NCBI GenBank assembly: GCA_016462055.1
Contig: JAEMTX010000031.1
Span: forward strand, 1 to 10,409
Length of the DNA: 10,409 nt
Reading direction: 5' to 3'
From: Acidimicrobiia bacterium
GTDB lineage: Bacteria > Actinomycetota > Acidimicrobiia > Acidimicrobiales > Acidimicrobilacustridaceae
Within the stretch, counting starts at the first letter, position 1, and each line of letters starts with the position of its first letter. The notes under the pieces were generated by a model that had not been told where the DNA came from, ran no database searches, and saw only the letters and a program-made list of their open reading frames with translations. This document shows, in pieces, positions 1 to 5,990 of this stretch. The position numbers and the translations under genes are program-made.

Positions 1-164
1 GTCCATGCCTCACGGGCGACCCCAATGACCGGAATCCCGAGGCGGCCTCGGCATTCGAGGCGGTAAATCGCAGGGAAGAGTTTCTTCTTGGCGAGATCTC
101 CGGAGGCACCAAACATGACGAGAAGGTCTGAGATGGGCGCATCGGTCAACGATTGCAGCGGCAT
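1..164 (-). CDS. zwf: Glucose-6-phosphate 1-dehydrogenase, N-terminal part (partial)
   Basis: The 54 visible codons read from an ATG at 164-162 and run off the left edge. Residues 14-36 hold the dinucleotide-binding segment LLVMFGASGDLAKKKLFPAI, with GASGDL at 19-24. This is the hallmark N-terminus of glucose-6-phosphate dehydrogenase, the NADP-dependent cytoplasmic enzyme that oxidises glucose-6-phosphate to 6-phosphogluconolactone at the entry of the oxidative pentose phosphate pathway. The start is supported by an AGGGAG ribosome site on the minus strand about 6-7 nt upstream (around 170-175) and by the usual short lead before the Rossmann fold. The active-site half lies outside the window, so intactness cannot be judged. 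The gene is divergent from the TrkA pair. Family assignment is firm; cofactor preference is taken from the family. Confidence 0.93.
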   Translation of the reverse strand, partial: MPLQSLTDAPISDLLVMFGASGDLAKKKLFPAIYRLECRGRLGIPVIGVAREAW

Positions 165-196
165 GGGGTCTCCCTAACGAAGCGGTGGGGGACCCT
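165..196 (-). promoter_or_regulatory. Hairpin in the zwf leader that includes its ribosome site
   Basis: On the minus strand, 195-187 (GGGTCCCCC) can pair with 174-166 (GGGAGACCC). Eight of nine positions are Watson-Crick pairs with one C/A mismatch, and the loop is about 12 nt. The 3' arm contains the zwf Shine-Dalgarno sequence and ends one base before the ATG. The complementarity is seen directly. A role in limiting zwf translation is inference, since G+C-rich leaders form such pairs by chance fairly often. Confidence 0.4.
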
Positions 197-356
197 CAAA
201 CTACTCAGTGCCGGCCGAGGAGAGCGGTGACGTTGCAGCAAAGGTGTGGCTGAAGTCATAGATCCCGCGGGATTGGACTCTGATCTTTCTGACGTGGATG
301 TGAACAGACGCGAGTTCTTCTTTCCGTCCTCGTGGTGCAGCCATAGGATCGTCAAC

Positions 357-374
357 GGTGTCCACCGGGACACC
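357..374 (+). promoter_or_regulatory. Perfect inverted repeat just upstream of the first trkA ribosome site
   Basis: GGTGTCC (357-363), loop ACCG, GGACACC (368-374) form a perfect 7-bp hairpin. It ends one base before the GGAGG ribosome site at 376-380. It could be an RNA hairpin tuning initiation or a DNA operator for the TrkA operon. No T-tract follows, so it is not an intrinsic terminator. Function is unproven. The rest of 165-389 holds no convincing gene; an in-frame ATG at 246 adds sequence unlike TrkA. Confidence 0.4.
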
Positions 375-389
375 TGGAGGTGGTGCGAA

Positions 390-1061
390 GTGCACGTCGT
401 CGTTGTTGGATGCGGCCGAGTCGGGTCTGGTCTTGCCGCCACGTTGGTTGAGCAAGGTCACACGGTTTCGGTGATCGATCGAAAGGCAACGGCGTTCCGC
501 CGACTGCCCGAGAATTTCAGCGGAGACACCATCGTTGGCGTGGGTTTCGATCGCACACGTCTTCGTGCTGCTGGTATCGAACGAGCTGATGCACTCGCCG
601 CTGTAACGAATGGCGACAACTCCAACATTCTTATCGCACGCACTGCGCGTGAGTTCTTCCACGTCGATCGCGTTGTCGCTCGCATTTACGATCAGCGCCG
701 CGCCGCGATTTACGAACGTCTTGGTATCTCAACGGTCGCAACTGTGCAGTGGGCGATCGAACGAGTACTTCGTCGCATCCAGCCCGACACTGACGGTGTC
801 GAGTGGGTTGACCCCAGTGCTCGGGTCTGTCTCGTGGAACGCGTCGTTCCTATCTCTTGGGCGGGCCGTCCGCTCGTTGATCTTGAAGCCGAAGGTCGCT
901 CGCGAGTTGTAGCTCTCACCCGACTTGGAGTTGCACAACTCATCAGTTCTGCGCTTCTTGCCCAAGAGGGCGACATCGTCTGGGTTGCCGTTGATGGTGA
1001 TCACATTGGAGATTTCGATCGACATCTTGCGTCGGCACCGAGTCAAGGAGGACTTCACTGA
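390..1061 (+). CDS. ceoB: TrkA-family K+ transport regulatory subunit (first of pair)
   Basis: This 223-residue cytoplasmic protein regulates potassium uptake by binding dinucleotide on an RCK/TrkA-N domain and gating a partner channel or transporter in the membrane. It starts at GTG 390. GGAGG at 376-380 sits 9 nt upstream, and the reading begins directly with the first beta strand, as in the family. Residues 7-12 are GCGRVG (the GxGxxG loop) and D30 ends the second strand. A TrkA-C-type ligand domain follows from about residue 145. An in-frame ATG at 246 would add 48 residues without family resemblance, so it was not chosen. Length and the tandem arrangement match ceoB/ceoC of Mycobacterium. 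The stop overlaps the next ATG by one base, so the pair is probably co-translated. The membrane partner is not in this window. Confidence 0.88.
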   Translation: MHVVVVGCGRVGSGLAATLVEQGHTVSVIDRKATAFRRLPENFSGDTIVGVGFDRTRLRAAGIERADALAAVTNGDNSNILIARTAREFFHVDRVVARIYDQRRAAIYERLGISTVATVQWAIERVLRRIQPDTDGVEWVDPSARVCLVERVVPISWAGRPLVDLEAEGRSRVVALTRLGVAQLISSALLAQEGDIVWVAVDGDHIGDFDRHLASAPSQGGLH

Positions 1062-1729
1062 TGCGCGTTGTCATTGCAGGTGGCGGAAACGTTGGAACGT
1101 ACATTGCCACTGAACTCCAGCAAGCAGGTCACGAAGTTCTTATTGTCGAAGTAGATCCCGCTCGTGTTGCTCAGGCGCAGGCCGACGGCGAACCCGCAGG
1201 CGTCAAGTGGCTCGTTGTCGACGGCTGTGAGGTCTCTGAATTCGCAAAGGCTGAACCCGATCGCGCCGATGTCGTCGTTGCCGTAACTGGCGACGATGAA
1301 GACAACCTCGTGATCTCGCTCCTCGCTAAGCAGGAATTCAGCGTGCCGCGCGTTGTGGCTCGAGTGAATAACCCTTCGAATGAATGGATGTTCAACGCGA
1401 GTTGGGGCGTCGATGTTTCTGTTTCAACCCCACACATGCTCACTGCACTCGTCGAAGAGGCAGTCACCGTTGGTTCGCTCGTTCGCATTATGAGCTTCGA
1501 GAACGATTCAGCGAGACTTTCCGAGATCCGACTCGCTGATAGTTCGCCAGCGAATGGCGTAATGATCGAAAATCTTGGCCTTCCCCGTGAGGCAGCAATC
1601 GTGGCCATCGTTCGTGACAGCAAGGTCGTCTTCCCGCATAGCGACGTCACGTTGGGTGCGGGTGACGAGGTCATGGTTCTGGCCATGGCGGAATGCGAAG
1701 ATGCCGTTCGTAAGATTCTCGTTGGCTAA
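1061..1729 (+). CDS. ceoC: TrkA-family K+ transport regulatory subunit (second of pair)
   Basis: This 222-residue RCK-type protein carries GGGNVG at residues 7-12 and an acidic E30 at the end of the second beta strand, consistent with NAD(H) binding. A TrkA-C domain covers roughly residues 140-222. AAGGAGG at 1045-1051 lies 9 nt before the ATG, which overlaps the upstream stop (TGATG), so translational coupling is expected. Two single-RCK proteins in tandem probably form a hetero-oligomeric gating ring; that is known for TrkA-type systems in general and inferred here. The transcript ends at the strong hairpin that starts 8 nt after the stop. Symbols follow the mycobacterial ceoB-ceoC arrangement; trkA would be an equally acceptable name. 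No residue looks missing or disrupted. Confidence 0.88.
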   Translation: MRVVIAGGGNVGTYIATELQQAGHEVLIVEVDPARVAQAQADGEPAGVKWLVVDGCEVSEFAKAEPDRADVVVAVTGDDEDNLVISLLAKQEFSVPRVVARVNNPSNEWMFNASWGVDVSVSTPHMLTALVEEAVTVGSLVRIMSFENDSARLSEIRLADSSPANGVMIENLGLPREAAIVAIVRDSKVVFPHSDVTLGAGDEVMVLAMAECEDAVRKILVG

Positions 1730-1736
1730 ATCCCTG

Positions 1737-1780
1737 CGTTGCATGGTCAGTTCGTCCTGACCATGCAACGGTCGCCTTTT
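1737..1780 (+). terminator. Rho-independent terminator of the trkA pair
   Basis: A perfect 14-bp stem (1737-1750 with 1757-1770) encloses the 6-nt loop TTCGTC. It is followed by GTCGCCTTTT ending at 1780. The stem starts 7 nt after the stop codon. The T-tract is short and offset by 6 nt, so termination may be partial, but the stem is among the strongest in the window. It separates the K+ operon from the riboswitch transcript. Confidence 0.82.
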
Positions 1781-1800
1781 GCGGCAATACTGTCGATTCA

Positions 1801-1926
1801 GTGAGGGGAGTATCCCATCGCAGCGGTGTCGTCATCACGGCGCAAAGGCTTTTGAGCCTGAGCTCCCGGTGCCGCTGGTTCGTCTGAGTCCGAAACGGCC
1901 CGGGTGAGCGGGAGAGACCTCCGGTC
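1801..1926 (+). ncRNA. yybP-ykoY family Mn2+-sensing riboswitch
   Basis: This leader matches the yybP-ykoY manganese riboswitch as I recall it from the Lactococcus lactis aptamer upstream of the P-type ATPase yoaB. Outer helix P1.1 is GAGG 1803-1806 with CCTC 1918-1921. Conserved loop L1 is GGAGTA 1807-1812. P1.2 is CCC 1814-1816 with GGG 1910-1912, and AGAGA 1913-1917 lies opposite L1. The P3 stem is CAGCGG 1821-1826 with CCGCTG 1872-1877. The second conserved loop strand is TCGTCA 1829-1834, facing CCGG 1866-1869. A distal hairpin AGGCT-TTTG-AGCCT spans 1846-1859. The helix found between P1 and P3 in L. lactis is absent here (only 4 nt), and a short helix may form after P3. The class senses Mn2+ through L1 and L3 and controls Mn2+ exporters, which fits the gene that follows. 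M-box and ydaO signatures are not present. Confidence 0.86.
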
Positions 1927-1973
1927 GGTGAACCAATCTCGGTTCCCCAATCGTCCATGTGACATGACCGGAG
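1919..1973 (+). promoter_or_regulatory. Riboswitch expression platform: anti-SD/SD pairing
   Basis: CTCCGGTC at 1919-1926 is an exact 8-nt complement of GACCGGAG at 1966-1973, which contains the ATPase ribosome site (GGAG 1970-1973, 7 nt before ATG 1981). The first three bases of the anti-SD also belong to the 3' strand of riboswitch helix P1.1, so the two helices exclude each other. The intervening 39 nt hold a small hairpin (GAACC 1930-1934 with GGTTC 1941-1945) that brings the arms together. Prediction: Mn2+ stabilises P1, frees the SD and turns translation on. Pairing is seen directly; the regulatory direction is inferred. Confidence 0.75.
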
Positions 1974-1980
1974 TTTCTTG

Positions 1981-4767
1981 ATGATCCCTGACACGACCCA
2001 ACAGCAACACGATGACTGGTGCGCGCTTCCCAGCGACGAAGTTGTTCAGCGCCTCGCGATCAATGCCAGCACGGGGCTCTCTCATGCAGAAGTTGCCGAT
2101 CGGCGCGCTCTTCATGGATCCAACCGGCTCACTGAACCACCTCGTCGCTCAAAGTTGCTGGTGTTCATCGATCAGTTCCGTGCCGGAATTGTTTATGTTT
2201 TGGCCGGAGCTGGCCTGATCGCCGGCTTGTTGGGCGACATCAAAGATCTCGTCATCATCTTCGTGGTTCTACTGATCAACGCCATCATGGGCTTTGCCCA
2301 AGAGGCGAAGGCATCGAATGCACTGGCAGCGCTTGAGCGCATGCTTGTCACCCAGGTTCGGGTGCGTCGCAACGGCGCCACCGACGAAGTGGCGATCGAT
2401 GAACTCGTTCCGGGTGACATCGTCTTGCTTGAGGCCGGCGATCGAGTACCGGCCGACGGCCGATTGCTGCTCGCAGCAAATTTGTCAGTCGACGAATCGA
2501 GCCTGACGGGTGAATCCGTTCCGGTTGATAAGCGCGCCGACGCGCTCACATCAGCCGGTTCGCCGATCGGCGATCGCCTTGGCATGGTGTTTATGAACAC
2601 CACAGTGAGTCGTGGCCGAGCCGAAGTTGTTGTGACTAGCACTGGCATGGCCACCGAAATGGGCAAGGTCGCCGAGATGCTTGTCTCCGCGAAACCATCC
2701 AAGACCCCGCTTGAACGTCAACTCGATTCGCTAAGTAAAACTCTCGCGATGATCGCCGGAGCGGCGGCCTTCATCGTGTTTGTTATCCAATGGATCATTG
2801 AACAGAATTTCAAAGATGCCCTTCTTGGTGCCGTAGCCCTCGCGGTTGCAGCCATTCCTGAAGGTCTTCCTGCCGTCGTTACGGTCACATTGGCAATTGG
2901 TATCTCGAAGATGGCAAAAGAGAACGCCATCGTGAAGCGTTTGCACTCAGTCGAGACACTTGGATCAACATCGGTTATATGTTCTGACAAAACCGGCACA
3001 CTCACGCTGAATCAGATGACCGCCCGCGAAGCGTTTCGTGGCGGCGAGGTCTGGTTGGTAGATGGAGGGGGATACGGCACCGAAGGAACCATCACCTCTT
3101 CGGGTGGTCGTGTTGTCGCTCCGGAATTTTCCACTGATGCACTTTTGCCGGCAGCGTTGTGTTCCGACGCCGTTCTTGTGCCCCATGCAATCGATGGGCC
3201 GGGAATCATCGGTGATCCAACCGAAGCAGCACTTGTTGTAATGGCAGCAAAGGCTGGGCTCGATGCGCCAACGGAACGCGCGCTCCGCCCGCGTCTCGCC
3301 GAGGTGCCATTCGATTCGGCCACCAAGTTCATGGCCACGTTCCACCTAGCCGATCCAAACTCGCCGAACGGCGATGTACTGATCTGCGTAAAGGGCGCAC
3401 CCGATGTTGTCCTTGGAATGTCGACCACCTTCTCTGAACCCGATGGTTCGGAACAAGCGCTCGACGCCGCAGCGCGAGGATTCCGTCGCTCCGATAACGA
3501 CAAGATCGCCTCCCAAGGCATGCGGGTTCTTGCTCTCGCCACACGCCGTGTTCCCGCTTCGCAGATCATCGACGCCAACGGCTCTGTGACCAATCCTGAA
3601 AGCTGGATCAGCGACCTTCGGCTCGAACTTCTTGTTGGCATTGTCGACCCGGCTCGAACCGAAGCCCGCGACGCGATTGCGTTGTGCCATCGTGCTGGAA
3701 TCGACGTCAAGATGATCACTGGCGATCACGCGGTGACGGCCGCTGCTATCGCTGCTCAGTTGGGCATTCAGGGCGAGGTTGTCACCGGCGACGATCTCGA
3801 CGCGATGTCTGACGAGGAATTGTCGGCTCGGATTGGTGCCATCGCGGTATGCGCCCGCGTATCCCCAGAGCACAAGGTGCGAGTTGTCGAAGCACTCCGT
3901 TCGAACGGCGAGATTGTCGCAATGACCGGAGACGGCGTGAACGACGCCGCTGCCTTGCGACGCGCCGATATCGGCGTAGCGATGGGCATCACCGGAACGG
4001 AAGTCACCAAAGAAGCCGGCGACATGATTCTCGCCGACGACAATTTCGCCACAATTGTTGAAGCCGTGCGTGGCGGCCGAGCCGTCTACGACAACATCCT
4101 CAAGTTTGTTCGATTCCAAGTAGCGACCGCGTTCGGTGCAATTCTCACAATTCTTGGAGCTTCAGCCTTCGGGCAGCATGTGCCCTTTTCGCCAATTCAA
4201 GTGCTTTGGGTCAACCTGATCGCAGATGGACCCACCGCGGTTTCGCTTGGTGTCGACGCCCCTGCCCCGGGACTAATGAACCGCAAACCGGTTCCCGCTG
4301 ACGCAACGATTCTCAGTCGACGCCGTCTGAGTCAGGTCATGTTTCAAGGTTTGGTTACCGCCATTGGGGTGCTCGCTGTTTACCTCTTCGCTATCAATGA
4401 ATACGAACCAGATGTAGCAAAGGGTGAGGTACCCATCGTCGCTACGACGATTGCGTTTACAGCATTTGTCTTCGCACAGTTAGTGAACGTCTACAACGCT
4501 CGTTCTGAGTCCTCCTCACTCTTTTCGCGGTACACACTGACGAACTGGAAACTGGGTGCGTCAGTTGTCATCGTGTTCTTCTTGCAAATCTTGCTGACAG
4601 TCTTCGAGCCGATGAAAAATCTTTTCGATACTTCGTCGCTTACCGCCACACAGTGGGGGCTATGTCTCGTGCCGCCGCTGTTGCTACTTTTAGCGGTGGA
4701 ACTCTGGAAGTTAGTTGTCCGCAATGGCGCTGCTCGCTCAATGAAAATGGAATTAAGCGATGACTGA
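1981..4767 (+). CDS. P2A-type cation ATPase, probable Mn2+ (Ca2+/Mn2+) exporter
   Basis: This 928-residue membrane pump uses ATP to drive cation efflux through a phospho-aspartate intermediate. Visible parts in order: an N-terminal cation-ATPase domain (about 10-75), TM1-2, the actuator loop with TGES at 176-179, TM4 with PEGLP at 293-297, phosphorylation site DKTGTLT with D336, a KGAP nucleotide-binding motif near residue 470, TGDGVND at 649-655, and TM5-10. TM6 keeps N745 and D749, the site II ligands. In TM5 the SERCA site I ligands Asn and Glu are replaced by A717 and A720, as in single-site SPCA/PMR1 pumps, which carry Ca2+ or Mn2+. Together with the upstream Mn2+ riboswitch this favours manganese export; Ca2+ remains possible. 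ATG 1981 was chosen because GGAG is 7 nt upstream; TTG 1978 would be only 4 nt away. It overlaps the next gene by 8 nt. Confidence 0.9.
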   Translation: MIPDTTQQQHDDWCALPSDEVVQRLAINASTGLSHAEVADRRALHGSNRLTEPPRRSKLLVFIDQFRAGIVYVLAGAGLIAGLLGDIKDLVIIFVVLLINAIMGFAQEAKASNALAALERMLVTQVRVRRNGATDEVAIDELVPGDIVLLEAGDRVPADGRLLLAANLSVDESSLTGESVPVDKRADALTSAGSPIGDRLGMVFMNTTVSRGRAEVVVTSTGMATEMGKVAEMLVSAKPSKTPLERQLDSLSKTLAMIAGAAAFIVFVIQWIIEQNFKDALLGAVALAVAAIPEGLPAVVTVTLAIGISKMAKENAIVKRLHSVETLGSTSVICSDKTGTLTLNQMTAREAFRGGEVWLVDGGGYGTEGTITSSGGRVVAPEFSTDALLPAALCSDAVLVPHAIDGPGIIGDPTEAALVVMAAKAGLDAPTERALRPRLAEVPFDSATKFMATFHLADPNSPNGDVLICVKGAPDVVLGMSTTFSEPDGSEQALDAAARGFRRSDNDKIASQGMRVLALATRRVPASQIIDANGSVTNPESWISDLRLELLVGIVDPARTEARDAIALCHRAGIDVKMITGDHAVTAAAIAAQLGIQGEVVTGDDLDAMSDEELSARIGAIAVCARVSPEHKVRVVEALRSNGEIVAMTGDGVNDAAALRRADIGVAMGITGTEVTKEAGDMILADDNFATIVEAVRGGRAVYDNILKFVRFQVATAFGAILTILGASAFGQHVPFSPIQVLWVNLIADGPTAVSLGVDAPAPGLMNRKPVPADATILSRRRLSQVMFQGLVTAIGVLAVYLFAINEYEPDVAKGEVPIVATTIAFTAFVFAQLVNVYNARSESSSLFSRYTLTNWKLGASVVIVFFLQILLTVFEPMKNLFDTSSLTATQWGLCLVPPLLLLLAVELWKLVVRNGAARSMKMELSDD

Positions 4768-5155
4768 TTCCTCGCGTCATGGCCGCCGCGAACGATTCGA
4801 CGAATTCGAAAAGGCCGCAATCGAGGCGGAATTCGAAACGGGTCGTCGAGAGGAGTCGATTGCCGAAGCAAAACGGCACATCCTCATTCGCATCGGGCGC
4901 GTTTTTCTTGGGACCGTTGTCGTGATCGCGGGCTTGTTGATGCTCCCGCTTCCAGGTCCAGGCATGCTTACGATCGCTGCCGGCCTTGCGTTACTCGCAT
5001 CTGATGTTCCGTTCGCCCGAAAACTTCTTGAAAATGTCCGTAAGCGTCTGCCCGCAGATGCCGATGGCAAAGTGTCGAAGCCTGTTGTGATCGGTGGCCT
5101 AATCGTGAGCGTCGTTACCGTCGCTTCTAGCCTCTGGTGGACCTTTTTCCGCTGA
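4760..5155 (+). CDS. PGPGW-family small transmembrane protein
   Basis: This 131-residue protein resembles the PGPGW family of putative transmembrane proteins, whose function is unknown. A charged, probably helical N-terminus (1-40) leads into a hydrophobic segment (about 41-62), the family hallmark PLPGPG at 63-68, a second hydrophobic stretch (about 69-82), and the typical FARKLLENVRKRL tail (85-97). A further membrane segment spans about 108-130. No signal peptide cleavage site is evident. The ATG lies inside the last codons of the ATPase gene (8-nt overlap) with only a weak ribosome site, so it is probably translated by coupling and shares the riboswitch-controlled transcript. That context suggests a part in manganese homeostasis or the membrane-stress response, which is inference. 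It ends 17 nt from the convergent gene, with no clear terminator between. Confidence 0.75.
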   Translation: MTDSSRHGRRERFDEFEKAAIEAEFETGRREESIAEAKRHILIRIGRVFLGTVVVIAGLLMLPLPGPGMLTIAAGLALLASDVPFARKLLENVRKRLPADADGKVSKPVVIGGLIVSVVTVASSLWWTFFR

Positions 5156-5172
5156 CGCACGCGGTTACGGAT

Positions 5173-5901
5173 TCAGGGAACGATGCTGGCCCAAGCGTCA
5201 AGGAGTAAATCGTCACCCGCGGTGTCGAGCCCGTTGGCGAGGATCGGACCGCGGTTCCACGCCCATGCATACAAACCCGATGCAGGGCCGCGCACGGCCA
5301 GATCTCCCTTGGCGTGTTCGCGAATCGTGACGGGTTGTCCGTTGACGAACGTCGTAAGCCATTCGCCTGGTGCGTCGGTGCAGTGAAGGTGAAAGCTCGA
5401 CGAGAGTTCGGGGTTCTTAACCGCCGACAAAATCGGCATAAGCACAGTGAGTAATTCATCGATTCCGTCGACCGCCGAGGTGTCGTCGAACGCGTCGATC
5501 ATTACACCAGCAGCATTCTGGGTGTCCCAACGGTGGATTTCGATTTCGTGCGCCATGCGGCGCATCCAAAACGAATTGACGAAGTTCTCGCCGCTGAAAT
5601 TCCATGACGGTCCATTGGGGTCGCACGTAACAAGCGTCTGGCAGATGGTTGCGAGGATCTCGTCGAAGGCATCGAAAAGTGCCTCGTCACGCGGGAGGCT
5701 TCCAAAGCGATCATCGGCGGGAGCGCTGAGCAGGCCATCGGTAACGCAGAGGTTGGTGCGTTGCAGCACTTTGCCGGTATGGCCGAGTAGGCGGCCGACG
5801 GTCCAGCCGGGGCAGTGTTCGACGGGTGCGTCAAGGCCAGCAGCTCGTGCAGCTGCGGAAAGTCGGGTGCCTTCGATTCGGAGAGTTTCGACGTGATTCA
5901 T
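5173..5901 (-). CDS. Maleylpyruvate isomerase-like (DinB/MDMPI) family protein
   Basis: This 242-residue protein fits the actinobacterial family with a mycothiol-dependent maleylpyruvate isomerase N-terminal domain. That domain is a DinB-like four-helix bundle that binds a divalent metal. Family signals are CPGWTVGRLLGHTG at residues 30-43 and MAHEIEIHRWDT around 116-127. H41, E119 and H123 would be the metal ligands (H...ExxxH), all present. The C-terminal part (about 145-242) resembles the smaller C-terminal domain of such proteins. True maleylpyruvate isomerase activity is not implied; most relatives are uncharacterised and may be other thiol-dependent transferases. It is transcribed alone, divergent from the DUF2071 gene and convergent with the PGPGW gene. 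No good ribosome site is seen; a TAGAAC box 6 nt before the ATG could mean a leaderless transcript. Confidence 0.78.
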   Translation of the reverse strand: MNHVETLRIEGTRLSAAARAAGLDAPVEHCPGWTVGRLLGHTGKVLQRTNLCVTDGLLSAPADDRFGSLPRDEALFDAFDEILATICQTLVTCDPNGPSWNFSGENFVNSFWMRRMAHEIEIHRWDTQNAAGVMIDAFDDTSAVDGIDELLTVLMPILSAVKNPELSSSFHLHCTDAPGEWLTTFVNGQPVTIREHAKGDLAVRGPASGLYAWAWNRGPILANGLDTAGDDLLLDAWASIVP

Positions 5902-5990
5902 CGCGTTGTTCTACACGGTACGAGACCAGCAGGGCCTTCTTCTTTCCTTTGGTCGGAGCGAATCTTGCTGATGCCGATACCGTCACAGCT

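Noticed and set aside
246..389. Upstream ATG start that would extend the first TrkA protein by 48 residues
   Set aside because: The added residues do not resemble TrkA, no ribosome site precedes 246, and GTG 390 has GGAGG at ideal spacing and the family's expected first residues.
1801..1926. c-di-AMP (ydaO) or Mg2+ (M-box) riboswitch, considered because of the K+ genes and the P-type ATPase
   Set aside because: The recognisable conserved blocks of those classes are missing, while the loop and helix pattern of yybP-ykoY is present in order.
3346..4119. 257-codon open frame on the minus strand within the ATPase gene
   Set aside because: It lies wholly antisense to the most conserved ATPase domain, has no family resemblance and is explained by codon bias on the other strand.
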